A DNA stretch of 64,000 bases from Paenibacillus pedocola (GCF_031599675.1 NZ_CP134223.1:5686501-5750500); one strand, 5' to 3'; positions 43,313-52,194 are shown, counted from the first letter of the stretch. Notes: generated by a model from the sequence alone, not told the origin. Numbers and translations are program-made.

Positions 43313-43987
43313 TTAGGGATTTTGAACCCGGTTTAATTCATCCAATACTTCCTTGATATACATTTTGATATCTTCATCTTCAAAGGTCACCTTCAATGCT
43401 TGCAGATTATATATTGACAATCCATAGGACGAATCTGTAAGTTTAACTGCTTCGTCACCCTCTAACCAATCAAGGATCAGATAGTAAAAAGAACTTTCAA
43501 AAGCAAGTGCTGCTATTCTTTCGTCCGGAATATTTACGGGGTTATGAACTTTAAACCTCTTAAACCATCCTTCCATTGTCCTACAAGACTCCCTTACGCT
43601 ATCAGACCTTTTTTTCTCAAATTCAGGATTAAGGCCTACAGCTTCAATCAACATAATCCTTGCCAATTCCCGGTTGCTTTGATACATCCAAAGATTAGCT
43701 GAAATCACACGTGTAAAATTCTTTGCAAGATTATAGTTTTCTATATCTAAAACCTTCTGAGCAGTATCTTGAAAAGCCTTTACAATATTGAGGTAAAGCT
43801 CGGTAAACAGTTCCTCCTTACCTTTAAAATAAAAGTAGAAGCTTCCCACAGAAATACTTGCCTCTTCAACAATGTCTTTTACTGTCGTATTATGATATCC
43901 CCTATTAGCAAAGACTTTTGCTGATGTGTCCAATATATATTGGCGTTTGGCATCCTTACGGTCCTGAGTCTCTTTTGAAGTTTTATA
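43313..43987 (-). CDS. TetR family repressor of the MATE exporter
   Basis: The HTH near the N-terminus (YILDTSAKVFANRGYHNTTV, KDIVEEASISVGSFYFYFKG) is classic TetR. The open frame extends to ATG 44029, but that codon lies inside the perfect operator palindrome and has no Shine-Dalgarno. GTG at 43987 has GAGAGG 9 nt upstream and is preferred, giving 224 residues. It probably represses its own transcript including the MATE gene until a ligand binds the C-terminal domain. Confidence 0.88.
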   Translation of the reverse strand, partial: YKTSKETQDRKDAKRQYILDTSAKVFANRGYHNTTVKDIVEEASISVGSFYFYFKGKEELFTELYLNIVKAFQDTAQKVLDIENYNLAKNFTRVISANLWMYQSNRELARIMLIEAVGLNPEFEKKRSDSVRESCRTMEGWFKRFKVHNPVNIPDERIAALAFESSFYYLILDWLEGDEAVKLTDSSYGLSIYNLQALKVTFEDEDIKMYIKEVLDELNRVQNP

Positions 43988-44014
43988 CACAATTATCAAC
44001 CTCTCTTCAAGCAT

Positions 44015-44032
44015 AGAATGAATATTCATTCT
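44015..44032. promoter_or_regulatory. Perfect 18-bp palindromic operator of the TetR-MATE operon
   Basis: AGAATGAATATTCATTCT is identical to its reverse complement. It starts about 8 bp downstream of the -10 box, covering the transcription start region, the usual place for TetR repression. Confidence 0.85.
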
Positions 44033-44040
44033 TTATTTCA

Positions 44041-44069
44041 ACTATAATTATGATTATTGCATATGTCAA
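44041..44069 (-). promoter_or_regulatory. Promoter of the TetR-MATE operon
   Basis: Minus-strand TTGACA (44064-44069), 17 nt, TATAGT (44041-44046). Confidence 0.8.
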
Positions 44070-44195
44070 CAAAACACAGTAATTATCCCATTCAATCTGC
44101 GTATGGATACGAACCGGGAAGAAACAAGGGAAATGATATACAAAATGCCTAAAGGAGTATCTTTCATCGATTGAGTCAGCGTGTATGAGAACGAA

Positions 44196-44231
44196 AAATG
44201 ACCGGGTGAGCAGCTGCTCACCCGGTCATTT
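44196..44231. terminator. 36-bp perfect palindrome, possible bidirectional terminator
   Basis: An uninterrupted inverted repeat centred in GAGCAGCTGCTC, with GACCGGGT/ACCCGGTC outer arms. T-rich sequence follows on both strands (TTTCTTT plus, TTTTTCGTT minus). It lies in a gene-free stretch between the MATE operon promoter and an IS256 remnant; no gene obviously ends here. Confidence 0.6.
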
Positions 44232-44285
44232 CTTTATCTGAATTACGCCGTACCACTACCGATGATACGGCTCTACATATCACCA

Positions 44286-44600
44286 GAGTCTGTAAATATA
44301 ATGTGTAAACTCTCAAATCCATTAAAATGAAAGTAAGAGAAAGGTTGGGGAGAACACATGAGACTTTGGGCAAAACAGCAGTTACGGGAATCTATTAAGG
44401 AAAACAATTGGTAAGCGCACAGGATGCGCAAAATGCACTAATAGAGCTATTCGCTGAGGCGATTCAGGAGATGCTGGAAGCCGAAATGGATACTCACTTA
44501 GGCTATAGTAAAGACGAAACTCACTCCAAATAGTCGCAATGGAAAGAGTCGCAAAACGGTCGTCAGTGAGTACAATGAACAGGAAATCACTATCCCTATA
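44286..44600 (+). pseudogene. IS256-family element remnant (left end and transposase N-terminus)
   Basis: GAGTCTGTAAATATAATGTG at 44286 resembles the left terminal repeat of IS256-type elements. From 44358 the reading MRLWAKQQLRESIKENN, (stop), AQDAQNALIELFAEAIQEML, EAEMDTHLGYSKDE, then after a frameshift VVSEYNEQEITIP, is the N-terminal third of an IS256 (Mutator-type) transposase. It has at least one in-frame stop and one shift, and everything downstream of about 44600 is lost. Confidence 0.75.
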
Positions 44601-44665
44601 TTATACAAACCACGAATAGCATCATTGGTATTTGACGGGCCAACATAAGACTCTTCTCCTTCAAG

Positions 44666-45430
44666 TCATTCTGCTTCTTTATGGGTTCGTTTCGTAGTCG
44701 AATAGCGTTTTACCAAAGCTCGCAAAGCATCCTGTACATTCCCTTGAAAGGATCCGCCATGGTAACAGATTAAATGATCGATCTCATAAGACATGAGCCT
44801 TCGTACTGAAGCTATCGCTTCTTCCAGGTCTAAGGTATATTGCGGATTGGCAATATGAAGTTCGCCATCCTCGATGACAACGGCATCACCCGCAATCATC
44901 GTCTTGCTAGCAGGCAGATAGAGCGAGATATGCCCCGACATATGCCCCGGCGTGTGAATCACCTCGGGGTCGCCGCACCACGGTAGAACATCGCCATGAC
45001 GAACTTTATGATCGACTGCGACTTTCTCAATGGATGCGAGCAACGCAATGAATTGTTCTGCAGCAGGCACCGCTTCCCGAGGCAAGACAGGCAGCGTTGA
45101 CTCTGCTTGCTCTTGTCGTTGAGATTTCAGCGTCCCCTCAAGATACGGGACTTCAATTTCATGCGCGATAATGACGGCGTCAGGTAACAACCGCTTTAAA
45201 GCCCCAAGTGACCCAATGTGGTCAATGTCATGATGTGTCGCTATGATTCTCGTAATGCGTTCCAGTGGGTATCCAATCTGCGCCATCGCTTGTTTGAGTT
45301 GGGGAATGGAATCGGGATACCCACAATCGACAAGGATACATTCATCCCCGTCGTGCAGTAGTACAGGCGTAATGACTTGACTCTCGCCGTAAGTTTTTAC
45401 TTCGATCGACAATTGATGACAGCCGTGCAT
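44666..45430 (-). CDS. MBL-fold metallo-hydrolase
   Basis: From ATG at 45430 (GGAGGG 5 nt upstream) the product has 254 residues. The metal motif is ATHHDIDHIG (HxHxDH variant HHDIDH). The other ligands follow in HTPGHMSGHISLYL, the aspartate of MIAGDAVV and the final His of ICYHGGSF. A di-zinc hydrolase is expected, near the glyoxalase II/lactonase/quorum-quenching branch; the substrate is unknown. The in-frame 29-codon extension lacks initiation signals. Confidence 0.88.
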   Translation of the reverse strand: MHGCHQLSIEVKTYGESQVITPVLLHDGDECILVDCGYPDSIPQLKQAMAQIGYPLERITRIIATHHDIDHIGSLGALKRLLPDAVIIAHEIEVPYLEGTLKSQRQEQAESTLPVLPREAVPAAEQFIALLASIEKVAVDHKVRHGDVLPWCGDPEVIHTPGHMSGHISLYLPASKTMIAGDAVVIEDGELHIANPQYTLDLEEAIASVRRLMSYEIDHLICYHGGSFQGNVQDALRALVKRYSTTKRTHKEAE

Positions 45431-45641
45431 GGTTTCCCTCCTGATCATGAATTGCTGCTGCATGTATAAAGGCGTTTGCTGCATAGGCAAAGAATAAACA
45501 GTAATAAGCCGGATCATCGTTCCCAGTCAGCGGCCAATCCATCTTTGCCTGTAAATTACTCCTTCCGTTAAATAGCCGCTGGCGAGTATCAACCTCACCA
45601 GCAGCCTACTGTCATTGATGCTGTTGATTCTTTTACGAGCC

Positions 45642-46463
45642 TCAGCGATCCAGTAATCGTCCTTTAACGAGCAGGTAATTCACTTCTTCGCCGATCGCCC
45701 CGTTCTGGATGCTCTCCGTGACGATACCGTCCTTTTTGACGGCCGGCCGTTCCCGCTTCGGATTCAGGAATTGAACGCCTGCGTCGGTAAGCATGTAGGC
45801 CGCCACGTCTGCCTCTCCCTTTGGCACATCGGCGCCCGTGATGTTCTTGGCTTTGACGGTGAAGCTGTCCTTTTTATCGTCGTACGTATAGGAGACGGGA
45901 GCGAAGGCCTTGTTGCTCACAATCTTGCCGGGAGGCACGATCTTCGCGCCGGTCTCGGTATCTTCTAGCGTGTATTTGATCATATCTGTCTGCATCAGGT
46001 TGTCGCCTGTCATCGAATAGATCTTTGTCTGCGGATCCGTGCTGCTCTTGATGCCCAGATATTTAGACAGCACGCTGACCGGGATAAAGATCGAATTCTT
46101 GTCCAATACCGGCACCGTATCCATCTGTACGGGGCTGCCGTCGACCGTAACCGTCTTGGAGCCAATCGTAAATTGAATAGTCTTCCCGTTTAGCACGATT
46201 GTCGCCGTTTTGGACTTGGTGTCGTAGCTCACCTTTGCCCCGATTAATTCACTGATCGAGCGTAGCGGAATCATGATGCGCGACTGCTTATCTACGTACG
46301 GTGCCTTCGGCGACGTGTAGAGCACGTAATAATCGTTGATCTTAAGCAGGGCTGGATACGTCTTTGACGCTGCTTGAGCCGGTTTCGAATCAATCCCCGC
46401 GGAACTTCCTACTGCCAACAGCGCCGCAAGTCCGAGCATTACAAACCTCGATTTCATTTTCAT
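45642..46463 (-). CDS. Secreted stalk-domain (copper amine oxidase N) protein
   Basis: The 273-residue protein has a signal peptide (FVMLGLAALLAVGSSAG). Residues about 38-150 form a CuAO-N/stalk domain (INDYYVLYTSPKAPYVDKQS, RIMIPLRSISELIGAKVSYD, SIFIPVSVLSKYLGIK), and a short beta-rich C-terminal domain follows. The start of the mature part (LKINDYYVLYTSPKAPYVDK) closely parallels the truncated protein at 1-357 (LFINDSYVLFPGKLAPYIKD), suggesting paralogues. GGAGG lies 7 nt before ATG. Confidence 0.8.
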   Translation of the reverse strand: MKMKSRFVMLGLAALLAVGSSAGIDSKPAQAASKTYPALLKINDYYVLYTSPKAPYVDKQSRIMIPLRSISELIGAKVSYDTKSKTATIVLNGKTIQFTIGSKTVTVDGSPVQMDTVPVLDKNSIFIPVSVLSKYLGIKSSTDPQTKIYSMTGDNLMQTDMIKYTLEDTETGAKIVPPGKIVSNKAFAPVSYTYDDKKDSFTVKAKNITGADVPKGEADVAAYMLTDAGVQFLNPKRERPAVKKDGIVTESIQNGAIGEEVNYLLVKGRLLDR

Positions 46464-46639
46464 AACACTACCTCCAATTCATGTATTTCGACATCTTTGA
46501 CTCAACTAACAACTAGAATGTTCCAAATATTAATATATTTTCCATTCAGTGGGATCAAAGCATATGAAAACTTCAATTCTTGGGAGCAAACTAATAGTAC
46601 CGGGAAAAGCAAAATAAGGTCAACGGACTATAAGTATCC

Positions 46640-46668
46640 TTTACGGCTAGCCGGCAATGCTATATTAT
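46640..46668 (+). promoter_or_regulatory. Promoter of the YjaB-like acetyltransferase gene
   Basis: TTTACG (46640-46645), 17 nt, TATTAT (46663-46668). Confidence 0.5.
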
Positions 46669-46734
46669 GCTGCTGACAGGACAATAATCTTGGGCATTTC
46701 TTCTTTATCGAATAAGGAATACGGAGGCTGAGTT

Positions 46735-47184
46735 ATGATAATTCAAATTGTCCCTTATCAAGAAGACTATCATGACAAGTTGATGGATATTTGGTACCAA
46801 GCCGTGTGTCTTACACATACATTTTTAACTGAAGAGGATATTAAGTTTTACTATGAAATGCTTCAAAACGGAGCACTGAACCAAGTTGAGATTTGGTTGG
46901 CACTAAACGAAAACAATGAGCCATCCGGATTCATTGGGCTTGATGGAAAAAAGATAGAGATGTTATTCGTACATCCTCAATATCATAGAACGGGTGTAGG
47001 GAGTCGGCTAATACATCATGCAGTAAAAATCAAAGGCATTCATATACAATTGGATGTAAATGAGCAAAATGAAAATGCGTACACATTCTACAAACAAATG
47101 GGTTTTGTGCAGATCGGAAGATCGGAACTAGACCATTCAGGACGACCTTTTCCTTTGCTTCATTTAATATTAAAAAGTCAGTGA
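46735..47184 (+). CDS. GNAT family acetyltransferase, YjaB-like
   Basis: The 149-residue protein resembles Escherichia coli YjaB along its length: IWYQAVCLTHTFLTEEDI, MLFVHPQYHRTGVGSRLIHHAV (acetyl-CoA loop RTGVGS) and LDVNEQNENAYTFYKQMGF. The C-terminal GRPFPLLHL is also characteristic. GGAGG lies 7 nt before ATG. It has its own promoter and no operon partner. The physiological acceptor is unknown. Confidence 0.88.
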   Translation: MIIQIVPYQEDYHDKLMDIWYQAVCLTHTFLTEEDIKFYYEMLQNGALNQVEIWLALNENNEPSGFIGLDGKKIEMLFVHPQYHRTGVGSRLIHHAVKIKGIHIQLDVNEQNENAYTFYKQMGFVQIGRSELDHSGRPFPLLHLILKSQ

Positions 47185-47287
47185 TAGTTAGCCTTAAGGT
47201 GCGGATTTTCCTTGAAAAAGCTTTCCAGTCACTACTGTATCCTAAGTTCATTTCCCATCCAACTGATTTTAAATCAATACTTTTCGA

Positions 47288-47520
47288 TTATATAGCGAAA
47301 CTCCAAAGCTCTTCGACCAGATTTTGCTCCGGTGAATACTTGTGCAGAAAGACGAATGCAAGACGCTTATGTTGTTCAAATAAAGCTGTACTTAGGCCGC
47401 ATGATGAATCTTTCCGTTATCCAGCAACATGACAACTTTCCAGATGGATACCGTTTAAGAGTGGTTTTGAGGCAGTCTTGTATATTCAAGCCAATAAATA
47501 ACGATCGATCGCCATAAACA
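47288..47520 (-). pseudogene. IS630-family transposase C-terminal remnant
   Basis: Across three frames the minus strand reads TLKRYPSGK, then VVMLLDNGKIHHA (the DNxxxHHA catalytic Asp motif), then LFEQHKRLAFVFLHKYSPEQ, NLVEELW (last catalytic Glu). These are the DDE C-terminal blocks of IS630 transposases, broken by at least two frameshifts and a stop. Confidence 0.7.
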
Positions 47521-47645
47521 GGCAAGAGGCCACTCTTTGGGCGCTATGTCCACAGGATGGCCTTTCATTTCGGCCTTCTCACGTGTTTAGATAAGTGAGT
47601 TGGACAACGCCGGAGGATAACGTTTTTATATGACCTAATTTTAAG

Positions 47646-47834
47646 TTAAGCCTCTGTTTGATATCGATAAACCACGGCTTTCCTTCTCCCAATACAGCCA
47701 AATGTCTTTACCAGGCTATTCTTTATTTGATTAACTTCTTCCGCCAAATTATCGTTTATGAATTTTACTTTGTCATCGTCGCTTTTTGCGTTCTGGAGAA
47801 CACGTATTTCTCTTTGCGGTGAATCATTTCCCAT
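47646..47834 (-). CDS. Doubtful short ORF next to the IS5 remnant
   Basis: The 62-codon frame (DNLAEEVNQIKNSLVKTFGC, then IGRRKAVVYRYQTEA) has a helical, basic composition but no clear ribosome binding site or recognised family. It may be part of another decayed mobile element. Confidence 0.25.
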   Translation of the reverse strand: MGNDSPQREIRVLQNAKSDDDKVKFINDNLAEEVNQIKNSLVKTFGCIGRRKAVVYRYQTEA

Positions 47835-48058
47835 ATGATTTTTTCATCATCCGATTAATCTGCTTCTGGAACGAATTGTCCCCATAAATCATAGCAACGT
47901 TCCATGGATTTTGACTATTCGTTTTAGGCGGGATGGTGTAGGATGCCTGCTTAGCTGTAATCCAATTCCGGATCGCTTCGGAGCCATATGCTTTGTCGCC
48001 TAGAATATGACTTTTAGTAATATCAAGCTGCTGAAGTAAATCGATCGCTAGAAAATCG
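47824..48058 (-). pseudogene. IS5-family transposase internal/C-terminal remnant
   Basis: The minus-strand reading LAIDLLQQLDITKSHILGDK, AYGSEAIRNWITAKQASYTI, PPKTNSQNPW matches the DDE region of IS5-type transposases (GDKAYGS motif, PPK...N). It ends prematurely at KSYGK-stop, and there is no start codon or N-terminus. Confidence 0.72.
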
Positions 48059-48076
48059 TTTCAGTCTATATAGGAC

Positions 48077-48138
48077 AAAAAAAGGCGGCACTAAAAGAGT
48101 GATGTACCGTTGTACACCATTCTCTTCTTGTGCCGCCT
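48077..48138 (-). terminator. Terminator downstream of glmS
   Basis: Minus-strand GGCGGCAC and GTGCCGCC arms enclose a second inverted repeat (AAGAG...CTCTT and TGTAC/GTACA), followed by seven T. Confidence 0.75.
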
Positions 48139-48267
48139 GGCTAGAAGAAATATCGTTACCATCAATTTATTTTGACGACCGTAACTATTTCCATTTGAAG
48201 TTTTCAATAAGCATCAGTTACCAACTTTAATGTCTCTGAACAAGAATCTCAACAACCCATTTAACCC

Positions 48268-50100
48268 TTATTCCACCGTTACACTCTTCGCCAGGTTACG
48301 TGGTTTATCCACATCGTGGCCCAGGGCCAGCGAAGCGTAGTAAGCCAGCAATTGGGTAACGACTACCGATAACGCGGAAGTCAAGAGTGGCAGTGTCTTA
48401 GGAATAACGAACGCCTGATCGACGGATCTCAGCAGGTCGGTTACATGCTCTTCGTGAGTGATCGCCAGTACGTCTGCGCCGCGGGCTTTCACTTCTTTGA
48501 TGTTGCTGACGGTTTTCTCCAGAACGGATTCCTGGGTTGCCAGGGCAATAACCGGTACGCCTTCTTCGATCAGCGCCAGTGTTCCGTGCTTCAGCTCACC
48601 TGCTGCATAAGCTTCAGAGTGAATGTAGGAGATTTCCTTCAGCTTCAGCGAGCCTTCTTGAGCTACTGCGTAGTCTACGCCGCGGCCGATGAAGAACAGG
48701 TGCTTGTGCCCGGAGATTTGCTCCGCATAAGTCTTGATGGCTTCCTTCTGTGCCAGAACTTCTTCTACCTGCTCAGGCAGTTTGTTCATGGCTGCAAGAA
48801 TCTCAGCGACTTGCTCTTCGGTTTGCGTTCCGCGTACTTCAGCCATGTACAGACCAAGCAGTGTAAACGCGATAATCTGTGAAGTATAGGCTTTGGTGGA
48901 TGCTACAGCAATTTCCGGTCCAGCCAGTGTAACCAGCACATCGTTAGCTTCACGGGCGATGGAGCTGCCTACCACATTGGTGATTGCAAGTACATGTGCA
49001 CCATTCGCTTGACCTTCACGCAGTGCAGCCAGTGTATCTGCAGTCTCACCGGATTGGCTGACTACGATAACCAGTGTTTCCGGTGTTACGATCGGAGCAC
49101 GGTAACGGTATTCCGAAGCGATATCGTTCTCTACCGGAATACGAACCAGGGACTCGATCAGGTTGCGTCCTACAAGACCAGCGTTGTATGCAGTACCGCA
49201 GGCAACGATCTGGATGTTGCGGATATTCTTGATTTGTTCTTCAGTCAGATTGAGTTCTGGCAGAATCACTTTAGTGCCTTCAGCATTGATGCGTCCGCGC
49301 ATAGTATCGCGGTAAGCCTTAGGCTGCTCGTGGATTTCTTTCAGCATGAAATGCTCGTAGCCGCCTTTTTCTGCGGTAACAGCATCCCAATCGACAGTAA
49401 TCATTTCCCGAGAAATAAAGTTGCCTTCAATCGTCATCAGTTCGACAGCATCCCGTGTCAACACAGCCATTTCGCCGTCGTTCAAAATATATACGTTGCG
49501 GGTGTATTCCAGCAGAGCAGGAATATCCGACCCGATAAAGTTTTCGCCTTCGCCAAGACCGATAATCAGCGGGCTGGCTTGACGCACAGCTACCAGTTTA
49601 TCCGGCTCATATTCAGTCAGAACACCCAGTGCGAACGCTCCGCGCATGTAAGAGATCGCTTTTTGTACAGCTTTAACGATATCTCCATCATATTCACGGG
49701 CGATCAGGTGGGAAATAACCTCTGTATCCGTTTCGGAAGTGAAGTGGCATCCGCCGGCAATCAGCTCTTCTTTGAGGTCCAGGTAGTTTTCGACAATCCC
49801 GTTGTGCACAACTGAGAACTTATGACTGTTGTCAGTGTGCGGATGGGAGTTCTCATCAGATGGTTTGCCGTGAGTCGCCCAACGGGTGTGCCCGATTCCG
49901 GCACTTCCTGTCAGCGGAGTAGCTTCAAGTCTTGACTCCAGGTTAGCCATACGGCCCTGTGCCTTAACAACCTGCAAGCCATCCTTCGTAAATACGGCAA
50001 TACCTGCCGAATCATACCCGCGATACTCCAGCTTCTTCAAACCTTCTACCAAGATCCCCTGCGAATTCTGATTACCAATATATCCTACAATACCACACAT
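48268..50100 (-). CDS. glmS: Glutamine--fructose-6-phosphate aminotransferase (GlcN-6-P synthase)
   Basis: The 610-residue enzyme makes glucosamine-6-phosphate from fructose-6-phosphate and glutamine, the first step to UDP-GlcNAc. The N-terminal Ntn glutaminase begins with nucleophile Cys2 (CGIVGYIG) and has GHTRWATHG and NGIVENY. Two SIS sugar-isomerase domains follow (ACGTAYNAGLV, VSQSGETADTLAALR, GRGVDYAVAQEGSLKLKE), ending in KPRNLAKSVTVE. GGAGG lies 7 nt before ATG. The leader carries a glmS ribozyme that shuts the gene off when its product accumulates. Confidence 0.97.
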   Translation of the reverse strand: MCGIVGYIGNQNSQGILVEGLKKLEYRGYDSAGIAVFTKDGLQVVKAQGRMANLESRLEATPLTGSAGIGHTRWATHGKPSDENSHPHTDNSHKFSVVHNGIVENYLDLKEELIAGGCHFTSETDTEVISHLIAREYDGDIVKAVQKAISYMRGAFALGVLTEYEPDKLVAVRQASPLIIGLGEGENFIGSDIPALLEYTRNVYILNDGEMAVLTRDAVELMTIEGNFISREMITVDWDAVTAEKGGYEHFMLKEIHEQPKAYRDTMRGRINAEGTKVILPELNLTEEQIKNIRNIQIVACGTAYNAGLVGRNLIESLVRIPVENDIASEYRYRAPIVTPETLVIVVSQSGETADTLAALREGQANGAHVLAITNVVGSSIAREANDVLVTLAGPEIAVASTKAYTSQIIAFTLLGLYMAEVRGTQTEEQVAEILAAMNKLPEQVEEVLAQKEAIKTYAEQISGHKHLFFIGRGVDYAVAQEGSLKLKEISYIHSEAYAAGELKHGTLALIEEGVPVIALATQESVLEKTVSNIKEVKARGADVLAITHEEHVTDLLRSVDQAFVIPKTLPLLTSALSVVVTQLLAYYASLALGHDVDKPRNLAKSVTVE

Positions 50101-50150
50101 TATAATTTCCTCCGTCCAATTTATCGTAATGTGGGCGGCATAAGGAAAGA

Positions 50151-50170
50151 AACGTGCCGTGCGGCATGTT
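50151..50170 (-). promoter_or_regulatory. Terminator-like hairpin between the glmS ribozyme and the glmS start
   Basis: AACATGCCG/CGGCACGTT arms on the minus strand around a 2-nt centre, followed by TTTCTTTCCTT. The T-tract is impure, so it could be a weak attenuator or only an mRNA stem. Confidence 0.35.
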
Positions 50171-50321
50171 TAGAGAATAAGCAAATATTCTGTTGTCTTG
50201 AGACACTCAACAAAATAAACCTGTCACCTGCATAGGTGGTTCATGACATGCACAGTCTTCTCCTCTGCCGCAGCAGAAACATCTGTTTCTTCCGTTTAGC
50301 GCATACCCATGAGTTAATTCA

Positions 50322-50537
50322 ATTCTTCCTGCACCCACAAAAGCGTTGTGTGAAAGGTCGCCCTCTCATTTTCCGCTTCCATTTACGGCTCTGGTGCATC
50401 ACCGGGAGGTCCCCGCCGAACATTTCGAACACCTCCACCTCGTCAGCTTACATCTGCCGTGATCCGTTCAAGCCGTTGCCTTAAAGCTGGCAGCTCCGGC
50501 CGTCCCTTCTCCCCCGCGCAAGATCAAGCTCTGGCGC
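50322..50537 (-). ncRNA. glmS ribozyme/riboswitch (GlcN-6-P activated, self-cleaving)
   Basis: The minus strand has AGCGCCAGAGCT at the 5' end, with cleavage expected before G at 50537. It then has the core GACGAGGTGGAGG, TTCGGCGGGGACCTCCC, a GATGCACCAGAG joining region and a terminal GGGTGCAGGAAG. This matches the order and sequence of the glmS ribozyme core (RF00234). It is about 220 nt upstream of the glmS start. Confidence 0.93.
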
Positions 50538-50592
50538 TTGTTATTGCTGTAACCTTACTATCCCCGCTTTCCTTCTGGAATGACACTTAATC

Positions 50593-50622
50593 ATTATATG
50601 CACCTTACATCACTTTTGGCAA
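50593..50622 (-). promoter_or_regulatory. glmS promoter
   Basis: Minus-strand TTGCCA (50617-50622), 18 nt, TATAAT (50593-50598), placing the transcript start about 50 nt before the ribozyme cleavage site. Confidence 0.65.
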
Positions 50623-50743
50623 TGCAATAATGCTTGAAACCTTTGGAATTTGCAGAAAAAACTCACATAATAGCCATACAGCCGGCAGTTGAAGAGCTTA
50701 TCTCCGTCCACCGGCTCTGCTGGCCAATCATATTATACGTATA

Positions 50744-52084
50744 TTAAACCAATTCACGCTGAACAACATCAACAATTCGTCCGACATACTGATCCAGCTC
50801 AGACTTATCCGGACCTTCCGCCATGACACGAATCAGCGGCTCTGTTCCCGAAGGACGTACCAGCACGCGGCCATTGTCGCCCAGTTTACCTTCTACCTCT
50901 TGAATCGCCGCCTCAATGGCCGGGTTGTTCGGGTAGTTGGTTTTATCCTGTACGCGCACATTCACGAGCACCTGCGGATATTTAGTCATCATTGACTTCA
51001 GCGCGCTCAGCTTCTTCCCTGAAGCCTTCATCGTATCAACCAGCTGGATCGCAGTCAGAATACCATCACCAGTTGTGTTGTAATCAAGGAAAATAACATG
51101 ACCGGATTGCTCTCCGCCCAGGTTATAGCCGCCACGGCGCATTTCTTCCATTACATAGCGGTCACCGACAGCCGTTTTGGCAGTATTAAGTGACAGCTTC
51201 TCCGTTGCTTTATAGAAGCCGATGTTGCTCATGACCGTAGAGACAATCGTTGCATCTTTCAGCTTGCCTGCACGGTTCATAGCATCTCCGCAGATGCAGA
51301 GGATAAAGTCACCGTCGACCTCTTCGCCCGTTTCATCAATAGCGATCAAACGGTCAGCATCCCCGTCAAAAGCAAGTCCCAAGTCCGCGCCATGACGCAG
51401 CACTTCTTCACGGAGCTTCTCTGGATGGGTCGAACCGTAGCCGTCATTAATGTTGAGGCCGTCCGGCTCTGCTCCAATAGAGATGACTTCAGCACCCAGC
51501 TCTTTGAACAACCGCGGGGCCAGCTCATAAGCCGCTCCGTGCGCGCAGTCCAGTACAACCTTAATGCCTTCAAAACGATTGGAAATCGTTGTCTTAAGGT
51601 ATTCAAGATACAGGTACTTGGCGTCGTTGTCCACGGTAAGCATACCGAGACCCGAGCCTACAGGACGGGGAAGTTCATCCTTCTCTGCGTCCATCAGTTC
51701 TTCAATCCGCAGTTCCGTTTCATCCGTCAGCTTAAATCCGTCTCCGCCGAAAAACTTGATACCGTTGTCCTCCACCGGATTGTGTGAAGCGGAAATCATT
51801 ACACCCGCATCAGCTTTCAGCAATCTAGTAATATATGCTACAGCAGGTGTGCTTACAACACCTATGCGGATAACATGGGCACCAATAGACAATAATCCGG
51901 CTACAAGTGCTGATTCCAGCAGCGGACCGGAAATACGTGTATCCATACCGATAACCACTTTTGGCTTCTCTACATTCCCCGCCAATACATAACCACCGCA
52001 GCGGCCAATACTATAGGCCATTTCTGCTGTCAATTCCTGGTTTGCGACTCCGCGCACACCATCAGTTCCAAAATACTTACCCAT
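50744..52084 (-). CDS. glmM: Phosphoglucosamine mutase
   Basis: The 446-residue enzyme converts glucosamine-6-phosphate to glucosamine-1-phosphate for peptidoglycan precursors. It shows the phospho-serine loop ISASHNP (Ser100), the metal loop FDGDADRL, the sugar loop GGEQSGH and the phosphate site RPSGTEPLIRVMAEG. AAAGGAG lies 7 nt before ATG. It follows cdaA-cdaR on the same strand; GlmM and CdaA are known to form a complex in Bacillales that limits c-di-AMP production. Confidence 0.97.
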   Translation of the reverse strand: MGKYFGTDGVRGVANQELTAEMAYSIGRCGGYVLAGNVEKPKVVIGMDTRISGPLLESALVAGLLSIGAHVIRIGVVSTPAVAYITRLLKADAGVMISASHNPVEDNGIKFFGGDGFKLTDETELRIEELMDAEKDELPRPVGSGLGMLTVDNDAKYLYLEYLKTTISNRFEGIKVVLDCAHGAAYELAPRLFKELGAEVISIGAEPDGLNINDGYGSTHPEKLREEVLRHGADLGLAFDGDADRLIAIDETGEEVDGDFILCICGDAMNRAGKLKDATIVSTVMSNIGFYKATEKLSLNTAKTAVGDRYVMEEMRRGGYNLGGEQSGHVIFLDYNTTGDGILTAIQLVDTMKASGKKLSALKSMMTKYPQVLVNVRVQDKTNYPNNPAIEAAIQEVEGKLGDNGRVLVRPSGTEPLIRVMAEGPDKSELDQYVGRIVDVVQRELV

Positions 52085-52194
52085 CTTTTTTCTCCTTTAA
52101 ATACGCTACATTAGCTTAATGAATTATTGTATGAAAGAATCCTGATTCTGTGTAACTATACTACTGTAAAATAGACGTGTTCCCATATAAAAAG

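Noticed and set aside
44103..44178. 23-codon frame MDTNREETREMIYKMPKG... after the TetR promoter
   Set aside because: No Shine-Dalgarno or recognisable family; probably debris next to the palindrome and IS256 remnant.
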